Part shown: positions 32,649-42,718 of the stretch, one piece after another
Layout of the letters: every line of letters starts with the position of its first letter
Position numbering within the stretch: the first letter of the stretch is position 1
Translations under genes and position numbers: made by a program
From: JAAYDY01 sp964500225
Lineage (GTDB): Bacteria; Planctomycetota; Phycisphaerae; FEN-1346; JAACEH01
Reading direction: 5' to 3'
NCBI GenBank assembly: GCA_964500225.1
Contig: CAZCOA010000010.1
Coordinates: 1-64,000 of the forward strand
DNA: 64,000 bases
The notes under the pieces: generated by a model
Told to the model about the DNA's origin: nothing
Database searches by the model: none
The model's input: the letters and a program-made list of their open reading frames with translations, nothing else

Positions 32649-33590
32649 TTACTTGCTGCCGACGACGGACTTGAAGTATTCCAGCGTCAGCCGCAACCCC
32701 TCGCGCCGCGGGACGGTGGGTTCCCAGCCGAGCAGGCGTCGGGCCCGCGAAATATCCGGTCGTCGCCTGTGCGGATCGTCCTGGGGCAACTCGCGATACT
32801 CCAGCTTCGACGTTGAACCGGTGAGCTCCATTATCTCCTGGGCGAATTCCAATACGGTGACTTCCTCGGGATTGCCAAGGTTTACCGGATAGGGGCCGGC
32901 GTCGGTTTCCATCAGCCGGACGAGGCCATCCACCAAGTCGGATACATAGCAGAAACTCCGTGTCTGGGATCCGTCGCCAAAAACAGTCAGTGGTTCGCCG
33001 CATAGGGCCTGAGCGACGAAACTGGGCAGCACGCGTCCGTCGTCCAGCCTCATCCGGGGGCCATAGGTGTTGAAGATGCGGGCGATCCGCACGTCGGTCT
33101 TGTGGTACCGGTGATAGGCGGTCACGAGGGCTTCGGCGAACCGTTTCGATTCGTCGTACACACTGCGCGGACCCACAGGATTGACGTTGCCGAAATAGTC
33201 TTCGGTCTGCGGATGCACAAGCGGATCGCCGTAGCACTCGCTGGTGGAGGCCTGGAGTAGCCGCGCGCCGGTAGCTCGTGCCAGGTCAAGCATCGCTTGC
33301 ATGCCGCGCGACCCCACGGCCAGCGTTTCCAGCCCCAGACGGTGGTAGTCCGCCGGCGAGGCAGGCGACGCCAGGTTGTAGATGCGGTCCAGCGGCACAG
33401 TCGGCTCGAATCCGTCGCAGATGTCCACATTGTGGAACGAAAACCGTTCGTGTCCCTCGAGATGTTGCAGGTTGGCGAGGGTTCCTGTGCAGAGGTTGTC
33501 CAGACCCACCACGACGTGTCCGTCGGCCAGCAACCGATCCACCAGGTGCGATCCGAGAAAGCCAGCAGCGCCGGTGACGAGGATGTTCAT
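32649..33590 (-). CDS. UDP-glucuronate decarboxylase-like NAD-dependent epimerase
   Basis: A 313-residue extended SDR closest in pattern to UDP-xylose synthase. The Rossmann motif is VTGAAGFLGSHLVDRL; the catalytic Ser is in LLQASTSECYGDP and the YxxxK pair is in YDESKRFAEALV; RTYGPRM-like IFNTYGPRMRLDDGRV and SFCYVSDLVDGLVRL follow. These residues match the UXS subgroup, which decarboxylates UDP-glucuronate to UDP-xylose. Alternatives include other nucleotide-sugar dehydratases. The ATG overlaps the ruvB stop by ATGA, tying it to the ruv operon, which is an odd functional neighbour. Confidence 0.85.
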   Translation of the reverse strand: MNILVTGAAGFLGSHLVDRLLADGHVVVGLDNLCTGTLANLQHLEGHERFSFHNVDICDGFEPTVPLDRIYNLASPASPADYHRLGLETLAVGSRGMQAMLDLARATGARLLQASTSECYGDPLVHPQTEDYFGNVNPVGPRSVYDESKRFAEALVTAYHRYHKTDVRIARIFNTYGPRMRLDDGRVLPSFVAQALCGEPLTVFGDGSQTRSFCYVSDLVDGLVRLMETDAGPYPVNLGNPEEVTVLEFAQEIMELTGSTSKLEYRELPQDDPHRRRPDISRARRLLGWEPTVPRREGLRLTLEYFKSVVGSK

Positions 33591-34645
33591 GGGGACTCTT
33601 CCTCGGCAAACAGGTCCGGTTCATCGGCTATCGGGGCACGTCGCGGAGGAGCCTTCTTGCCGAGAACTTCAAAGGCTCGGTCCATGGCGATGCGGCCCTG
33701 TCGCGTGCGGCCCACGAGGCCCTCCTTCAGTAGGTACGGCTCCACCATGTCCACCAGTGTGTCCACTTCTTCATTGAGCGTTGCCGCCAGGGCCTCGATG
33801 CCCACGGGGCCGCCGTGGTAGTAATCCACGATCGTGGACAGAAACCGGCGATCCAGGTCGTCGAGCCCGTTGGCGTCAATGCCTTCCATCGCCAGCGCCT
33901 GAGCAACGACGCCGATATCGGCCTTGCCATCAGCCCGGACCTGGGCGAAGTCGCGCACGCGGCGCATCAGGCGGTTGGCGATTCGCGGCGTGCCGCGGCT
34001 GCGGCGGGTGATTTCGCCCAAGGCGTCAGGCGTGATGTCCAACTCCAACAGGTGGGCCGCACGGCGGCATATCTCGGCCAGGTCCTCCTCGGGATAGAAC
34101 TCGAAGTGGTGGAACAGGCCGAACCGTGCCCTCAGCGGAGCCGAGAGCGCCCCGGCCCGTGTCGTGGCGCCGATCAGGGTAAACGGTTCCAGGTTGAAGT
34201 TGAACGCCCGCGCGAAGCTCCCGCGGTCCATCGTGATGTCGATCTTGAAGTCTTCCATGGCGGGGTAGATATATTCCTCGACCATCGGGCTGAGGCGGTG
34301 GATTTCGTCGATGAAGAGCACCTCGCCGCGCTTCAGGTTTGTCAGGATGCCGACCAGGTCGGCCGGCCGGGTCAGGGCAGGGCCGCTGCTGACACGCAGC
34401 GGCGCATTCATCTCCTTGGCCACAATGTGCGCCACGGTGGTCTTGCCCAGCCCGGGCGGGCCGTAAAACAGAATGTGCTCCAGCGGTTCCTGCCGCTTCT
34501 TCGCCGCTTCGATGGCGATGCGCAGCTTCTCGATCAGTTTCTTTTGGCCGATGCACTCGCTGAGGCTCTGCGGGCGCAGCGACCAGTTGAAGTGGTCTTC
34601 GGCCGGGCCGTCCGGTTCCGGGCTGACAATTCGTTCGCGAGGCAT
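33587..34645 (-). CDS. ruvB: Holliday junction branch-migration helicase RuvB
   Basis: RuvB is the AAA+ motor that drives RuvA-bound Holliday junctions. The 352-residue protein has Walker A GPPGLGKTT, Walker B FIDEIHRL, sensor 1 (IGATTRAGALSAPLRARFG) and the arginine-finger/sensor 2 region, followed by a winged-helix domain (RFLSTIVDYYHGGPVGIEAL). N-terminal RPQSLSECIGQKKLIEKL is typical. ATG 34645 follows AAGGA. It lies 9 bases after ruvA, between ruvA and the UXS-like gene with overlapping ends. The complete RuvA-RuvB-RuvC machinery is encoded contiguously here. Confidence 0.97.
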   Translation of the reverse strand: MPRERIVSPEPDGPAEDHFNWSLRPQSLSECIGQKKLIEKLRIAIEAAKKRQEPLEHILFYGPPGLGKTTVAHIVAKEMNAPLRVSSGPALTRPADLVGILTNLKRGEVLFIDEIHRLSPMVEEYIYPAMEDFKIDITMDRGSFARAFNFNLEPFTLIGATTRAGALSAPLRARFGLFHHFEFYPEEDLAEICRRAAHLLELDITPDALGEITRRSRGTPRIANRLMRRVRDFAQVRADGKADIGVVAQALAMEGIDANGLDDLDRRFLSTIVDYYHGGPVGIEALAATLNEEVDTLVDMVEPYLLKEGLVGRTRQGRIAMDRAFEVLGKKAPPRRAPIADEPDLFAEEESP

Positions 34646-34654
34646 GGTCTATCC

Positions 34655-35272
34655 TTACCGGGCTGCGTGTCGGAAGCATTCCTGAAGCAACTGCTCGACG
34701 GACTCGCCTTTGGCCCCGGCGGCCAGCGTGCGGCCGATGAGGTCTTCGGCCTCGCCGCGACGGTATCCCAGGGCCATCAGGGCGCTGAGGACCTCCGCCT
34801 GCACGCCTTCGCCGGCCACGGGCGCCGCCGTCGTGGCCGCACCGATACCGAAGGTCTTCAGCTTGCCATTCAACTCGGCGATGGTCTTCTCGGCCGTGCG
34901 CTTCCCGATGCCCGGCAATTGGGCTAGCAAGGCCACGTTGCGGGCTTCGATTGCCCCGGCGATGTCAGCCATGGGGATTGTCATGGCCTTCAGGCCCTTG
35001 TTTACGCCGATGCCCGGCACCGTGATGAACCGCACAAAGAAGTCGCGCTCGGCCTCGGTCAGGAATCCCACGAGTCGCGAGGCCAGATTGCCGAATGAGG
35101 TGTTGCCTTCGATATACTCGATCGTGTGCAGCGTGACGCGCTGACCCACGCGTGCGTGAAGCTCCGGCAGGCTCACCGCCGGAACGAATACCTCGTACGT
35201 CAGGTCGTCGAGGTCCAGGTACACGCTGGCGGTTCGGACTTCCGCGACAGTGCCGCGAATACGGGCAATCAT
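34655..35272 (-). CDS. ruvA: Holliday junction DNA-binding protein RuvA
   Basis: RuvA tetramers bind the four-way junction and recruit RuvB. The 205-residue protein has the OB-fold start MIARIRGTVAEV, TEAERDFFVRFITVPGIGVN and helix-hairpin-helix motifs (LPGIGKRTAEKTIAEL), plus a C-terminal UBA-like RuvB-binding domain (LMALGYRRGEAEDLIGRT). The chosen start, ATG 35272, overlaps the ruvC stop in an ATGA and yields the family-typical MIARIRG; a longer start at 35311 would run into ruvC. It is translationally coupled to ruvC. Confidence 0.96.
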   Translation of the reverse strand: MIARIRGTVAEVRTASVYLDLDDLTYEVFVPAVSLPELHARVGQRVTLHTIEYIEGNTSFGNLASRLVGFLTEAERDFFVRFITVPGIGVNKGLKAMTIPMADIAGAIEARNVALLAQLPGIGKRTAEKTIAELNGKLKTFGIGAATTAAPVAGEGVQAEVLSALMALGYRRGEAEDLIGRTLAAGAKGESVEQLLQECFRHAAR

Positions 35273-35760
35273 GCTCTCAGTCTCCGGCTGCTCAACGCGT
35301 GGGCGTGACACAGGGCGATGGCCAGCGCGTCGGCCACGTCCGGCGGCTCCGGCGGCCGTGGTAGGCCGAACGCCGCCTGCACGGCTCGCTGCACCTGCTG
35401 TTTGCCGGCGTGGCCGCTGTTGGTCACGGCCTGCTTGACACGATTCGGCGCGTAGCCCTCGACGGGCACCTCGGCCTCGGCGGCCGCCAGGAAGATGACG
35501 CCCCGCGCGTGGCCCATCAGGATCGCCGTCTTCGGATGCGAGTATGTCGAGAACAACTGCTCCACCACCGCCACGTCCGGCTTGAACTCCCGAAACACCT
35601 CGGCGATCCCGTCATGAATCTCCCGGACGCGCTGCTCCAGGGCGGCCCTGGGGTCGGCGCGGATCACGCCGGCCTCGACCAGTCTCAGACCGCGGCCGGT
35701 CACGTCCACCAGCCCGTACCCCGTCCGTTGCAATCCAGGATCGATACCGAGTATGCGCAA
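35269..35760 (-). CDS. ruvC: Holliday junction resolvase RuvC
   Basis: RuvC nicks Holliday junctions symmetrically. The 163-residue protein has the RNase H-like fold with catalytic Asp in LGIDPGLQRTGYG and downstream acidic residues (VAVVEQLFSTYSHPKTA; PPEPPDVADALAIALCHA). The start is TTG 35760, five bases after GGAG, because this yields the family-typical opening MRILGIDPGL. The ATG at 35778 would add six odd residues and overlap cysS by 16 bases. It precedes ruvA with ATGA coupling. Confidence 0.94.
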   Translation of the reverse strand: MRILGIDPGLQRTGYGLVDVTGRGLRLVEAGVIRADPRAALEQRVREIHDGIAEVFREFKPDVAVVEQLFSTYSHPKTAILMGHARGVIFLAAAEAEVPVEGYAPNRVKQAVTNSGHAGKQQVQRAVQAAFGLPRPPEPPDVADALAIALCHAHALSSRRLRA

Positions 35761-35762
35761 GG

Positions 35763-37217
<1,455 letters not shown>

Positions 37218-37263
37218 CAGACTCCTCGAACTCCAGGCTGCTCCGGTCAGTGCCTCGTGGCAC

Positions 37264-37743
37264 TCAGGCCAGCACGACTACCGCATGGCAGGCAATGGCC
37301 TCGCGGCGGCCGACGGCATCCAGCCCTTCGTTGGTGCGTGCCTTGACGCCTACGGCCTCGCCAGGCAATCCCAACAGATCCGCCAGACTGTCGCGAATCT
37401 CCTGCTTCATCGGTCCGAGCTTCGGCCGCTCGGCCAGGATCGTGATATCCACCGACCGAACTGTGTATCCGGCGGCCCTCGCCTCGTCCACGGCCGTGCG
37501 CAGGATGACACGGCTGTCGAGTCCCTCGGTCTGCGGGTCGTTGTCGGGAAAATGTTCGCCGATGTCGCCCGATCCGATGGCTCCGAAGATCGCGTCGCTC
37601 AACGCGTGCAGTACGGCGTCGCCGTCGCTGTGACCCAGAAGCCCCCGGTCCGACTCGATCCGCACACCGCCAAGCACCAGAAGCCGGCCCGACGAGAGGC
37701 GGTGAATGTCGTACCCGAATCCAACGCGCGGCACTGTCTTCAT
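37264..37743 (-). CDS. ispF: 2-C-methyl-D-erythritol 2,4-cyclodiphosphate synthase
   Basis: IspF catalyses the cyclisation step of the MEP isoprenoid pathway. The 159-residue trimeric zinc enzyme has GFGYDIHRLSSG (Asp and His metal ligands), LLGHSDGDAVLHALSDAIFG (third His ligand and diphosphate binding) and the CMP-binding NEGLDAVGRREAIACHAVV. ATG 37743 follows CGGAG. It is the first gene of the ispF-cysS-ruvCAB-UXS unit and is driven by the promoter at 37792-37820. A 6-bp hairpin AGTGCC/GGCACT overlaps its stop. Confidence 0.96.
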   Translation of the reverse strand: MKTVPRVGFGYDIHRLSSGRLLVLGGVRIESDRGLLGHSDGDAVLHALSDAIFGAIGSGDIGEHFPDNDPQTEGLDSRVILRTAVDEARAAGYTVRSVDITILAERPKLGPMKQEIRDSLADLLGLPGEAVGVKARTNEGLDAVGRREAIACHAVVVLA

Positions 37744-37791
37744 GGCCGTTTCTCCGGAAGCCGTCGCTCACAACGGCCCACGATTCGCGCC

Positions 37792-37820
37792 AGTCTATCC
37801 GAGCCGTCTGCCGACTTCAA
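37792..37820 (-). promoter_or_regulatory. Promoter of the ispF-cysS-ruvCAB unit
   Basis: TTGAAG, a 17-base spacer and TAGACT on the minus strand, eight of twelve consensus positions. Transcription would start near 37785, 42 bases before ispF. Confidence 0.5.
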
Positions 37821-37858
37821 GGGCGCACATGCCGTCGGCGCCGTAAGGCGCAACAACC

Positions 37859-37885
37859 GGGCCGCGCGGCAGCACCGCGCGGCCC
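37859..37885 (-). terminator. GC-rich stem-loop after the TPR/BamD-like gene
   Basis: GGGCCGCGCGG and CCGCGCGGCCC form a perfect 11-bp stem with a CAGCA loop, 38 bases past the minus-strand stop at 37923. No long T-run follows, though GGTTGTT is near. Confidence 0.55.
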
Positions 37886-37922
37886 ATGAGAACGACGCCC
37901 CTGGTCAGGGGATAGCACTTGC

Positions 37923-39110
37923 CTATGGCTTGGGGGCCAACTGGGTCAGCCGCTGTGCCGCTTCGCGGCGATGTTCCTCGTTCGTGCTCTCAGCAATCAC
38001 GAGGTTATACAGGACCACGGCCTTGTCACGCTGCATGAGTTTGTAGTCATACAGCCGCGCGGCTTTGATCCGAGCGGGGAGAATCGTCTTTGGATTCCAC
38101 TGGAAACACCGCTCGAAGGCCAGTGCGGCTCGTGGGAAGTCGTTATAGTACCATCCCTCATAGATCTCGCCCAACATGTAGGCGGCATCGTCGATCTTGT
38201 CGCTCGTCGGGTAGTCGGTAATGATCGTTCGGAACTTCTGCACCGCGACCTTCAGCTTCTCGCGTTTTTCGTCCGGGAACGCCGGGTAGTTCTTGAAGTC
38301 CAGACCTTCCTGGTACAACTGGTCGGCCGCGGGAATCGAGTCGGTGGGCCTCAGGTTCGGTCCTGCCAGCTCCATCTCGCTCAGATAGTGGTACTTCTCG
38401 ATGCTGTTCAGCGCCATCAATTCCTTGCTGACCCATTCGAGTTTCGTGGCGTTGCCGTTGGACACGTAGAACTGCTTGAGCGATTCCAGGGCCAGGCGAT
38501 AGGTTTCGCGAGCCACAGCCACACGCTCCACCGCCATGACTTCGCTGGTGGCCGCCGGGACCGGTCGGGCCGCGGGCACCTGCACCTCATACGGTTTGGC
38601 GGTCATGGCCGGCGCCGGCACGACGGCCGGGGCAGCCTCGGCGGGCGAGGACGCCGGCGTTGTCATTCGCATCTGCGACACGCTCGGGGTCGGCACCTGT
38701 TCGCTCACACCGGCCGGCTGTGTCCCCGTGGGTATCGTGATGTCGCGAGCCGCCAGATCGCGGGTGCTTTCCACAGCGGGCGTTTCCACGGGCGTCTCGA
38801 CCGGCGCGGTTTCCGCTGCCGCCGGGGTCGGCGTCGAAGCAGCAGCGGGAGTGCGAGCCGGCTGCATCGGAACCATGTCCGGGGCAGGGGCAGCCGACGG
38901 CGTCGCCGTCTCGGCGGCAGGCTCCCCGGCCGGCGCCGTGGCGGTGCCATTCTCGGCCGCCACTTCGGCCCCCTTTTCGATCACTACGTCGCCCATGTCG
39001 TGAAGGCGTTGCGGCGGCACGGGGGGCGCGGCGTCCGTCTGGGCCATGGCGCTCGCCGCCAAGGCGACAAGGCATAGAACCAGGGCAAGCGGGCACGTGA
39101 CATATCTCAT
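37923..39110 (-). CDS. Exported TPR/BamD-like protein with Ala/Pro-rich N-terminus
   Basis: A 395-residue exported protein. Signal peptide MRYVTCPLALVLCLVALAAS ends near AMAQ. Residues 30-180 are low-complexity Ala/Pro/Thr rich, probably an extended tether. Residues 230-395 carry tetratricopeptide-like helices similar to BamD/outer-membrane lipoprotein repeats (VAVQKFRTIITDYPTSDK, AAYMLGEIYEGWYYNDFP, RAALAFERCFQWNPKTIL). No lipobox is seen, so it may be periplasmic or cell-surface. Function unknown; assembly of envelope proteins is one possibility. ATG 39110 follows GAGGAG six bases upstream; the longer start at 39197 lacks a signal peptide at its N-terminus. Confidence 0.7.
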   Translation of the reverse strand: MRYVTCPLALVLCLVALAASAMAQTDAAPPVPPQRLHDMGDVVIEKGAEVAAENGTATAPAGEPAAETATPSAAPAPDMVPMQPARTPAAASTPTPAAAETAPVETPVETPAVESTRDLAARDITIPTGTQPAGVSEQVPTPSVSQMRMTTPASSPAEAAPAVVPAPAMTAKPYEVQVPAARPVPAATSEVMAVERVAVARETYRLALESLKQFYVSNGNATKLEWVSKELMALNSIEKYHYLSEMELAGPNLRPTDSIPAADQLYQEGLDFKNYPAFPDEKREKLKVAVQKFRTIITDYPTSDKIDDAAYMLGEIYEGWYYNDFPRAALAFERCFQWNPKTILPARIKAARLYDYKLMQRDKAVVLYNLVIAESTNEEHRREAAQRLTQLAPKP

Positions 39111-39200
39111 CTCAGACTCCTCTCGGAAATGACTCAGCTCCCATTGCTGGGATATCGATGCGAAGACCACCCATAGGAACTTCCACTCACACTCCAACGT

Positions 39201-39230
39201 ATCCTAGTTTTCCCGACAATCAACCGTCAA
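39201..39230 (-). promoter_or_regulatory. Promoter of the TPR/BamD-like gene
   Basis: TTGACG, an 18-base spacer and TAGGAT on the minus strand. Transcription would start near 39194, about 84 bases before the start codon. Confidence 0.5.
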
Positions 39231-39282
39231 GAGAAAACTGCATGGACGGCGCACCCGCGCTGTCCTGACGGCGACGTGGCGA

Positions 39283-39858
39283 CTACGGCCGTTCGACGTA
39301 GCCCACCGTCTCCCATTTGCCGTGCTGACGCTTGAAATGCGTGATCGCCAGCGCCACCGCCCAGCCCAACCCTACCGCCGACGTGGACATGGCCGCATAC
39401 AGCAGCACCAGCGACGCCCCGGCCCAACACGACAACAGTCCACGTGCAGCCTGCCAGGCCGCCCCGACGGTGCCCCCTTCGAGCCACTTCAGCGTGGACC
39501 ATCCAATGACGAAGTAGGCAGCCGACAACGGCGGCACTACAAACACTGAACGGCCTTGCAGATATCCCGGCAATCCCCATCTGCCGTACACCAGGCCGCA
39601 CACCAGGGAAATGAGCATCAATGCCGCCAGCGGGATGACCAGAATCCAGAAGAGTGTCATGCCGCCCTCGCCGGACTCGATATTGGCCACAATGTTGCTG
39701 ATACCGGCCAGCACAGAGCCCACTCCTCCGGTTCCGGTTGAGTTGCCGGCTGCTGCACCTGCGGCGAGAATACCCCACGACGTTACCGCGCAAAGCAGAT
39801 GGACCGTCAGTATTACCCTGAGCGGCGACTGGGTGAACCCGCGGATTCCCGATGCCAT
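39283..39858 (-). CDS. Multi-spanning membrane protein of unknown function
   Basis: A 191-residue integral membrane protein with four predicted helices: VILTVHLLCAVTSWGILAAG, MTLFWILVIPLAALMLISLV, VFVVPPLSAAYFVIGW and LLSCWAGASLVLLYAAMSTS through VALAITHF. Between the first two lies a Gly/Ser-rich loop (NSTGTGGVGSVLAG), and the tail is short and charged. I do not recognise the family, although the layout resembles Yip1/DUF-type small membrane proteins. ATG 39858 follows GGAGG nine bases upstream. It is convergent toward the TPR gene on the same strand and divergent from the NarL regulator; no functional link is visible. Confidence 0.65.
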   Translation of the reverse strand: MASGIRGFTQSPLRVILTVHLLCAVTSWGILAAGAAAGNSTGTGGVGSVLAGISNIVANIESGEGGMTLFWILVIPLAALMLISLVCGLVYGRWGLPGYLQGRSVFVVPPLSAAYFVIGWSTLKWLEGGTVGAAWQAARGLLSCWAGASLVLLYAAMSTSAVGLGWAVALAITHFKRQHGKWETVGYVERP

Positions 39859-40131
39859 GGGGCGATACCTCCGGAGAAGGGCGTTAACGTGCCAGCCGGT
39901 TTTGCTGAATGTCTCTTTTACCTCTGTTCAGGGGGCTTGGCAACCAGCATCTCGAACCATTGTATGCGTGGCCGCTGATTGGGCGACCAAGCGGTGCGGC
40001 TGGAAAAAAGCTGGGTCGGGCTTCAGAATCGCAATGTGCGTGCCGATAGTATAGGGTGAACCCATCATCCGGCTCGAGGGCTTTCGCAGGGCAGGGTGGC
40101 AGCAGGCGGACGACGCAGCGCTGGGGTGCGG

Positions 40132-40149
40132 CTGCGTCCGCGGACGCAG
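40132..40149. promoter_or_regulatory. 18-bp perfect palindrome upstream of the NarL-type regulator
   Basis: CTGCGTCCG followed directly by CGGACGCAG, 49 bases before the start codon at 40198. A continuous palindrome of this length is likely a dimeric-protein operator, possibly autoregulation. The surrounding region 39859-40197 has no gene and no other clear promoter; a weak TAGTAT is near 40048. Confidence 0.55.
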
Positions 40150-40197
40150 TCAGATCTTCAGGGGGGATCGGCTACCTGGCTAGAGAAAGGTGGTAGC

Positions 40198-40848
40198 ATG
40201 GATTCCATTCGCATCGTAGTTGCCGACGATCACGAAATGTTTCGCGAGTGCTTGGTGGAGCGGCTCAACCAGGAGCCCGGTCTTCAGGTGCAGGGACATG
40301 TGGGCGACGCTGCCGAGGCGGTGATGCTGGTGCGCGATGTCAATCCGGACATCGTCGTGCTGGACATCGACATGCCGGGCAGCCCATTCGTGGCGGCTGG
40401 AGAAATTGGGCGGCGAAGCCCGGGCACCAAGGTCATCTTCCTGAGCGATCGCCATGCGGATCGCTATATTGCCCGTTGCATCGATGTCGGCGCCCGCGGC
40501 TTTGTCCTCAAGAGTCACGACGTGCGCAGCCTCGTTACGGCGATCCGCGACGTGGCGGCCGGGCAGTGGTACTTTGTTCCCGAGGTCCTCTGCCGCATGG
40601 TCGTTCAAGGAGGCAAGCTGTCCTTGAACAAGTCCCCCCGGACGCGCCTGTCCCAGCTCACGCCGCGCGAGTTGGAGGTGCTTCGGCTCCTGGCCGACGG
40701 GCAGAGTGTCAAACAGGCCGCCAGAAGTCTCGGCGTAAGCTATAAGACGGTGGACAATCAGGCATCGAGCCTGATGAGGAAGCTCGACATCCACAGCCGC
40801 GCCGAACTGGTCCGGTATGCCATCCGCGAGGAACTCGCCGTCGTGTAA
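40198..40848 (+). CDS. NarL/FixJ-family LuxR-type response regulator
   Basis: A 216-residue regulator. The receiver domain has acidic pair DD near 10-11 and phospho-acceptor Asp56 (VVLDIDMPG), with Ser in IFLSDRH and Lys in FVLKSHD completing the switch. A linker leads to a LuxR/GerE HTH near residues 150-206 (LTPRELEVLRLLADG, YKTVDNQASSLMRKL). It binds DNA as a dimer when phosphorylated. ATG 40198 follows AAAGGTGG. No cognate kinase is adjacent; the nearby CheA system is a possible phosphate source but that is inference. An 18-bp palindrome lies 49 bases upstream. Confidence 0.93.
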   Translation: MDSIRIVVADDHEMFRECLVERLNQEPGLQVQGHVGDAAEAVMLVRDVNPDIVVLDIDMPGSPFVAAGEIGRRSPGTKVIFLSDRHADRYIARCIDVGARGFVLKSHDVRSLVTAIRDVAAGQWYFVPEVLCRMVVQGGKLSLNKSPRTRLSQLTPRELEVLRLLADGQSVKQAARSLGVSYKTVDNQASSLMRKLDIHSRAELVRYAIREELAVV

Positions 40849-40886
40849 GCTCCCTGCGGCTGCGGTTGTCGGTGTGGGCCTTGCCG

Positions 40887-42287
40887 CTATCGGATGACCA
40901 TCTTGCGGCCGGAGTCGCTCTCGATGACCAGCGACTCCACGCTGTTGATGCGCTGGGCGACGATGCGCAGCGGGCCGTTCCAGCCGGCGTCCACTTGCCC
41001 GTGCACACTGCCGATGCCGACCCTGCTGCCGGGGTACATGTATTCGCCCACCCGAATCGTAGCGTCATCGAAGGCGTGCATCGACTGGCTGATCTGGTCG
41101 AGTCGCTGCTTGACCGACGTTTTGACGCGGCTGAGCTCGTGCTTGGCCATTTCCCACTGGCAGGCTTTCTCTCGCGTCGAAGCGTCGGCTTTCCTCATGG
41201 TGGCCATGAAGCAGGCTCTTTCCACGAGTTGGGATGCCCGTCCCACTTTCATGAAGAGGGCGTTCAACCTCTCGAATTCTTTTTGTAATTCGTGGTGGAC
41301 GCCGACCAGCAGGTGCGTTTCTTCATTTCGGGGCGACCCGAGTATGGCCACGCAGGCGGCGCCACGGCATACGATGTGCCCGAGGGAGAACGGCGCCTGC
41401 GAAGCCTCGAGACATCCCAGGATACACGCGTCCACCCCGTGCATCTCATTCAGGACGACCAGGTTGCCTTGGACATTCAGCTGCGCCTCGAAGATGTGCG
41501 GCGCATGAACGTCGCCTCGCGCCGCAAGCCTCGCCTTGGACGCCTTGGCTTCGATCCCTTGGGTGCAGACCAGGCTTCCTCCGGTGTAGAACATGCCGCC
41601 GGTGATGCTGCCGTCGATGAACATGCCGCTGCGGGCCTGAAGAAACGCCCCTTCCGGGACGATGCCCCGAACCAGCAGAAGCCCATCGGCCTCGACGCTC
41701 TTATTGGGCTCGATCGACGCACCGTCAAGTTCCCGCAACGGCACGATCTTGAGTGTCCCGTCCTCAATCAGAACCACCCCGTCCGCCTCAGCCGTTACGT
41801 TGCCGTCTCCGTCGCGGCGGACGCTGTCGGCGAAGGTCAGTGTGAGCTTCTCCGGCTCCCGAGGAGGCAGAGGCCTCCCGTGAACGTCCGTCCCCGGCGT
41901 GCCCGACGCCGGGGGGCATACCTTGGCGAACGCCTGGCCGCGGCTGACGCGCCGGATGGGCAGGGGAGTGTTGGCTGACGCTGGGTCGGCCTCCACCGTC
42001 CATTCCAGGTGCTCGTCGATGCTCTCGGTGGGGGGCGTGCCGCGAACCAGCAGCGTGCCGCCGCGAGGAAGGTTCCCCCGACGACACTCGGTCAGCGCGT
42101 CCTTGACGCGGGCCATCCCGTCACGGTCGATCGAGAGGCAGTGCTCGCCCAGCAGTGCCATTACTTCGAGACTGGTCGGAGGCGACAGCTTCGCGCCGCC
42201 ACGGAAGATCAGATATGCCTCCAGGAGGTCGTCGCTGATCCTGATGTCCATCCGGCCTGAAGTGTCCTTGGCGGCTGCCTTCTGCAC
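40887..42287 (-). CDS. FapA-like (DUF342) protein, copy 2
   Basis: A 466-residue member of the same family as the protein at 20752-22191. It has an N-terminal domain, the beta-helix region (about residues 105-330; TDVHGRPLPPREPEKLTLTF, VEADGLLLVRGIVPEGAFLQ), then a coiled coil (about 335-430; ELQKEFERLNALF, VKTSVKQRLDQISQ) and a conserved tail (VGIGSVHGQVDAGWNGPLRI). The start is GTG 42287, with GGAGG eight bases upstream. The gene is downstream of cheY, cheX and HDOD genes on the same strand (16 bases after cheY), so it probably belongs to the chemosensory unit. Family function is not defined; association with flagella and chemotaxis is common. Confidence 0.83.
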   Translation of the reverse strand: MQKAAAKDTSGRMDIRISDDLLEAYLIFRGGAKLSPPTSLEVMALLGEHCLSIDRDGMARVKDALTECRRGNLPRGGTLLVRGTPPTESIDEHLEWTVEADPASANTPLPIRRVSRGQAFAKVCPPASGTPGTDVHGRPLPPREPEKLTLTFADSVRRDGDGNVTAEADGVVLIEDGTLKIVPLRELDGASIEPNKSVEADGLLLVRGIVPEGAFLQARSGMFIDGSITGGMFYTGGSLVCTQGIEAKASKARLAARGDVHAPHIFEAQLNVQGNLVVLNEMHGVDACILGCLEASQAPFSLGHIVCRGAACVAILGSPRNEETHLLVGVHHELQKEFERLNALFMKVGRASQLVERACFMATMRKADASTREKACQWEMAKHELSRVKTSVKQRLDQISQSMHAFDDATIRVGEYMYPGSRVGIGSVHGQVDAGWNGPLRIVAQRINSVESLVIESDSGRKMVIR

Positions 42288-42302
42288 GCGTCGGACCTCC
42301 GA

Positions 42303-42692
42303 CTAATGGGCTGTCGGCATCGACAGGCCCATACGGGTCAGCGTCTCGTCCAGCTTCTCCTGGAGCACGCTCGGCGTGAAGGGCTTTACAATATAGTTCG
42401 TCACGCCCGCCTTGACCGCCTCGACGACGCGCGGCTTCTCGGCTTCCGTCGTGCACATGATCACGATCGTCTTCTTGTCCGTCTCACGAATCTTGCGCAG
42501 AGTGCTCAGCCCGTCCAGGCGGGGCATGTTCCAGTCCAGAATCACAATGTCCGGTTTGGGAGTGCCGGCCATCTGCTGCAGCCCTTCCACCCCGTCGCCG
42601 GCCTCGACAATGTCCGTGAAGCCGAACCCCTCCAGCGAGCGGCGCTGAATCTGTCTCATCACCTTCGAGTCGTCCACCAGCAAGACTCTCAT
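42303..42692 (-). CDS. CheY-like single-domain response regulator (1)
   Basis: A 129-residue receiver domain with acidic pair Asp7-Asp8 (LLVDDSKVM), phospho-acceptor Asp53 (IVILDWNMPRLDG), Thr in IVIMCTTE and Lys in YIVKPFTP. No output domain, so it acts as a diffusible phospho-carrier or binds a motor or other target. ATG 42692 follows AAGGAGG seven bases upstream; the preceding GTG would add one residue. It lies between DUF342 and CheX and is likely paired with that CheX phosphatase. Confidence 0.92.
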   Translation of the reverse strand: MRVLLVDDSKVMRQIQRRSLEGFGFTDIVEAGDGVEGLQQMAGTPKPDIVILDWNMPRLDGLSTLRKIRETDKKTIVIMCTTEAEKPRVVEAVKAGVTNYIVKPFTPSVLQEKLDETLTRMGLSMPTAH

Positions 42693-42718
42693 CACCGAGC
42701 CTCCTTACCTCGTTGTTA

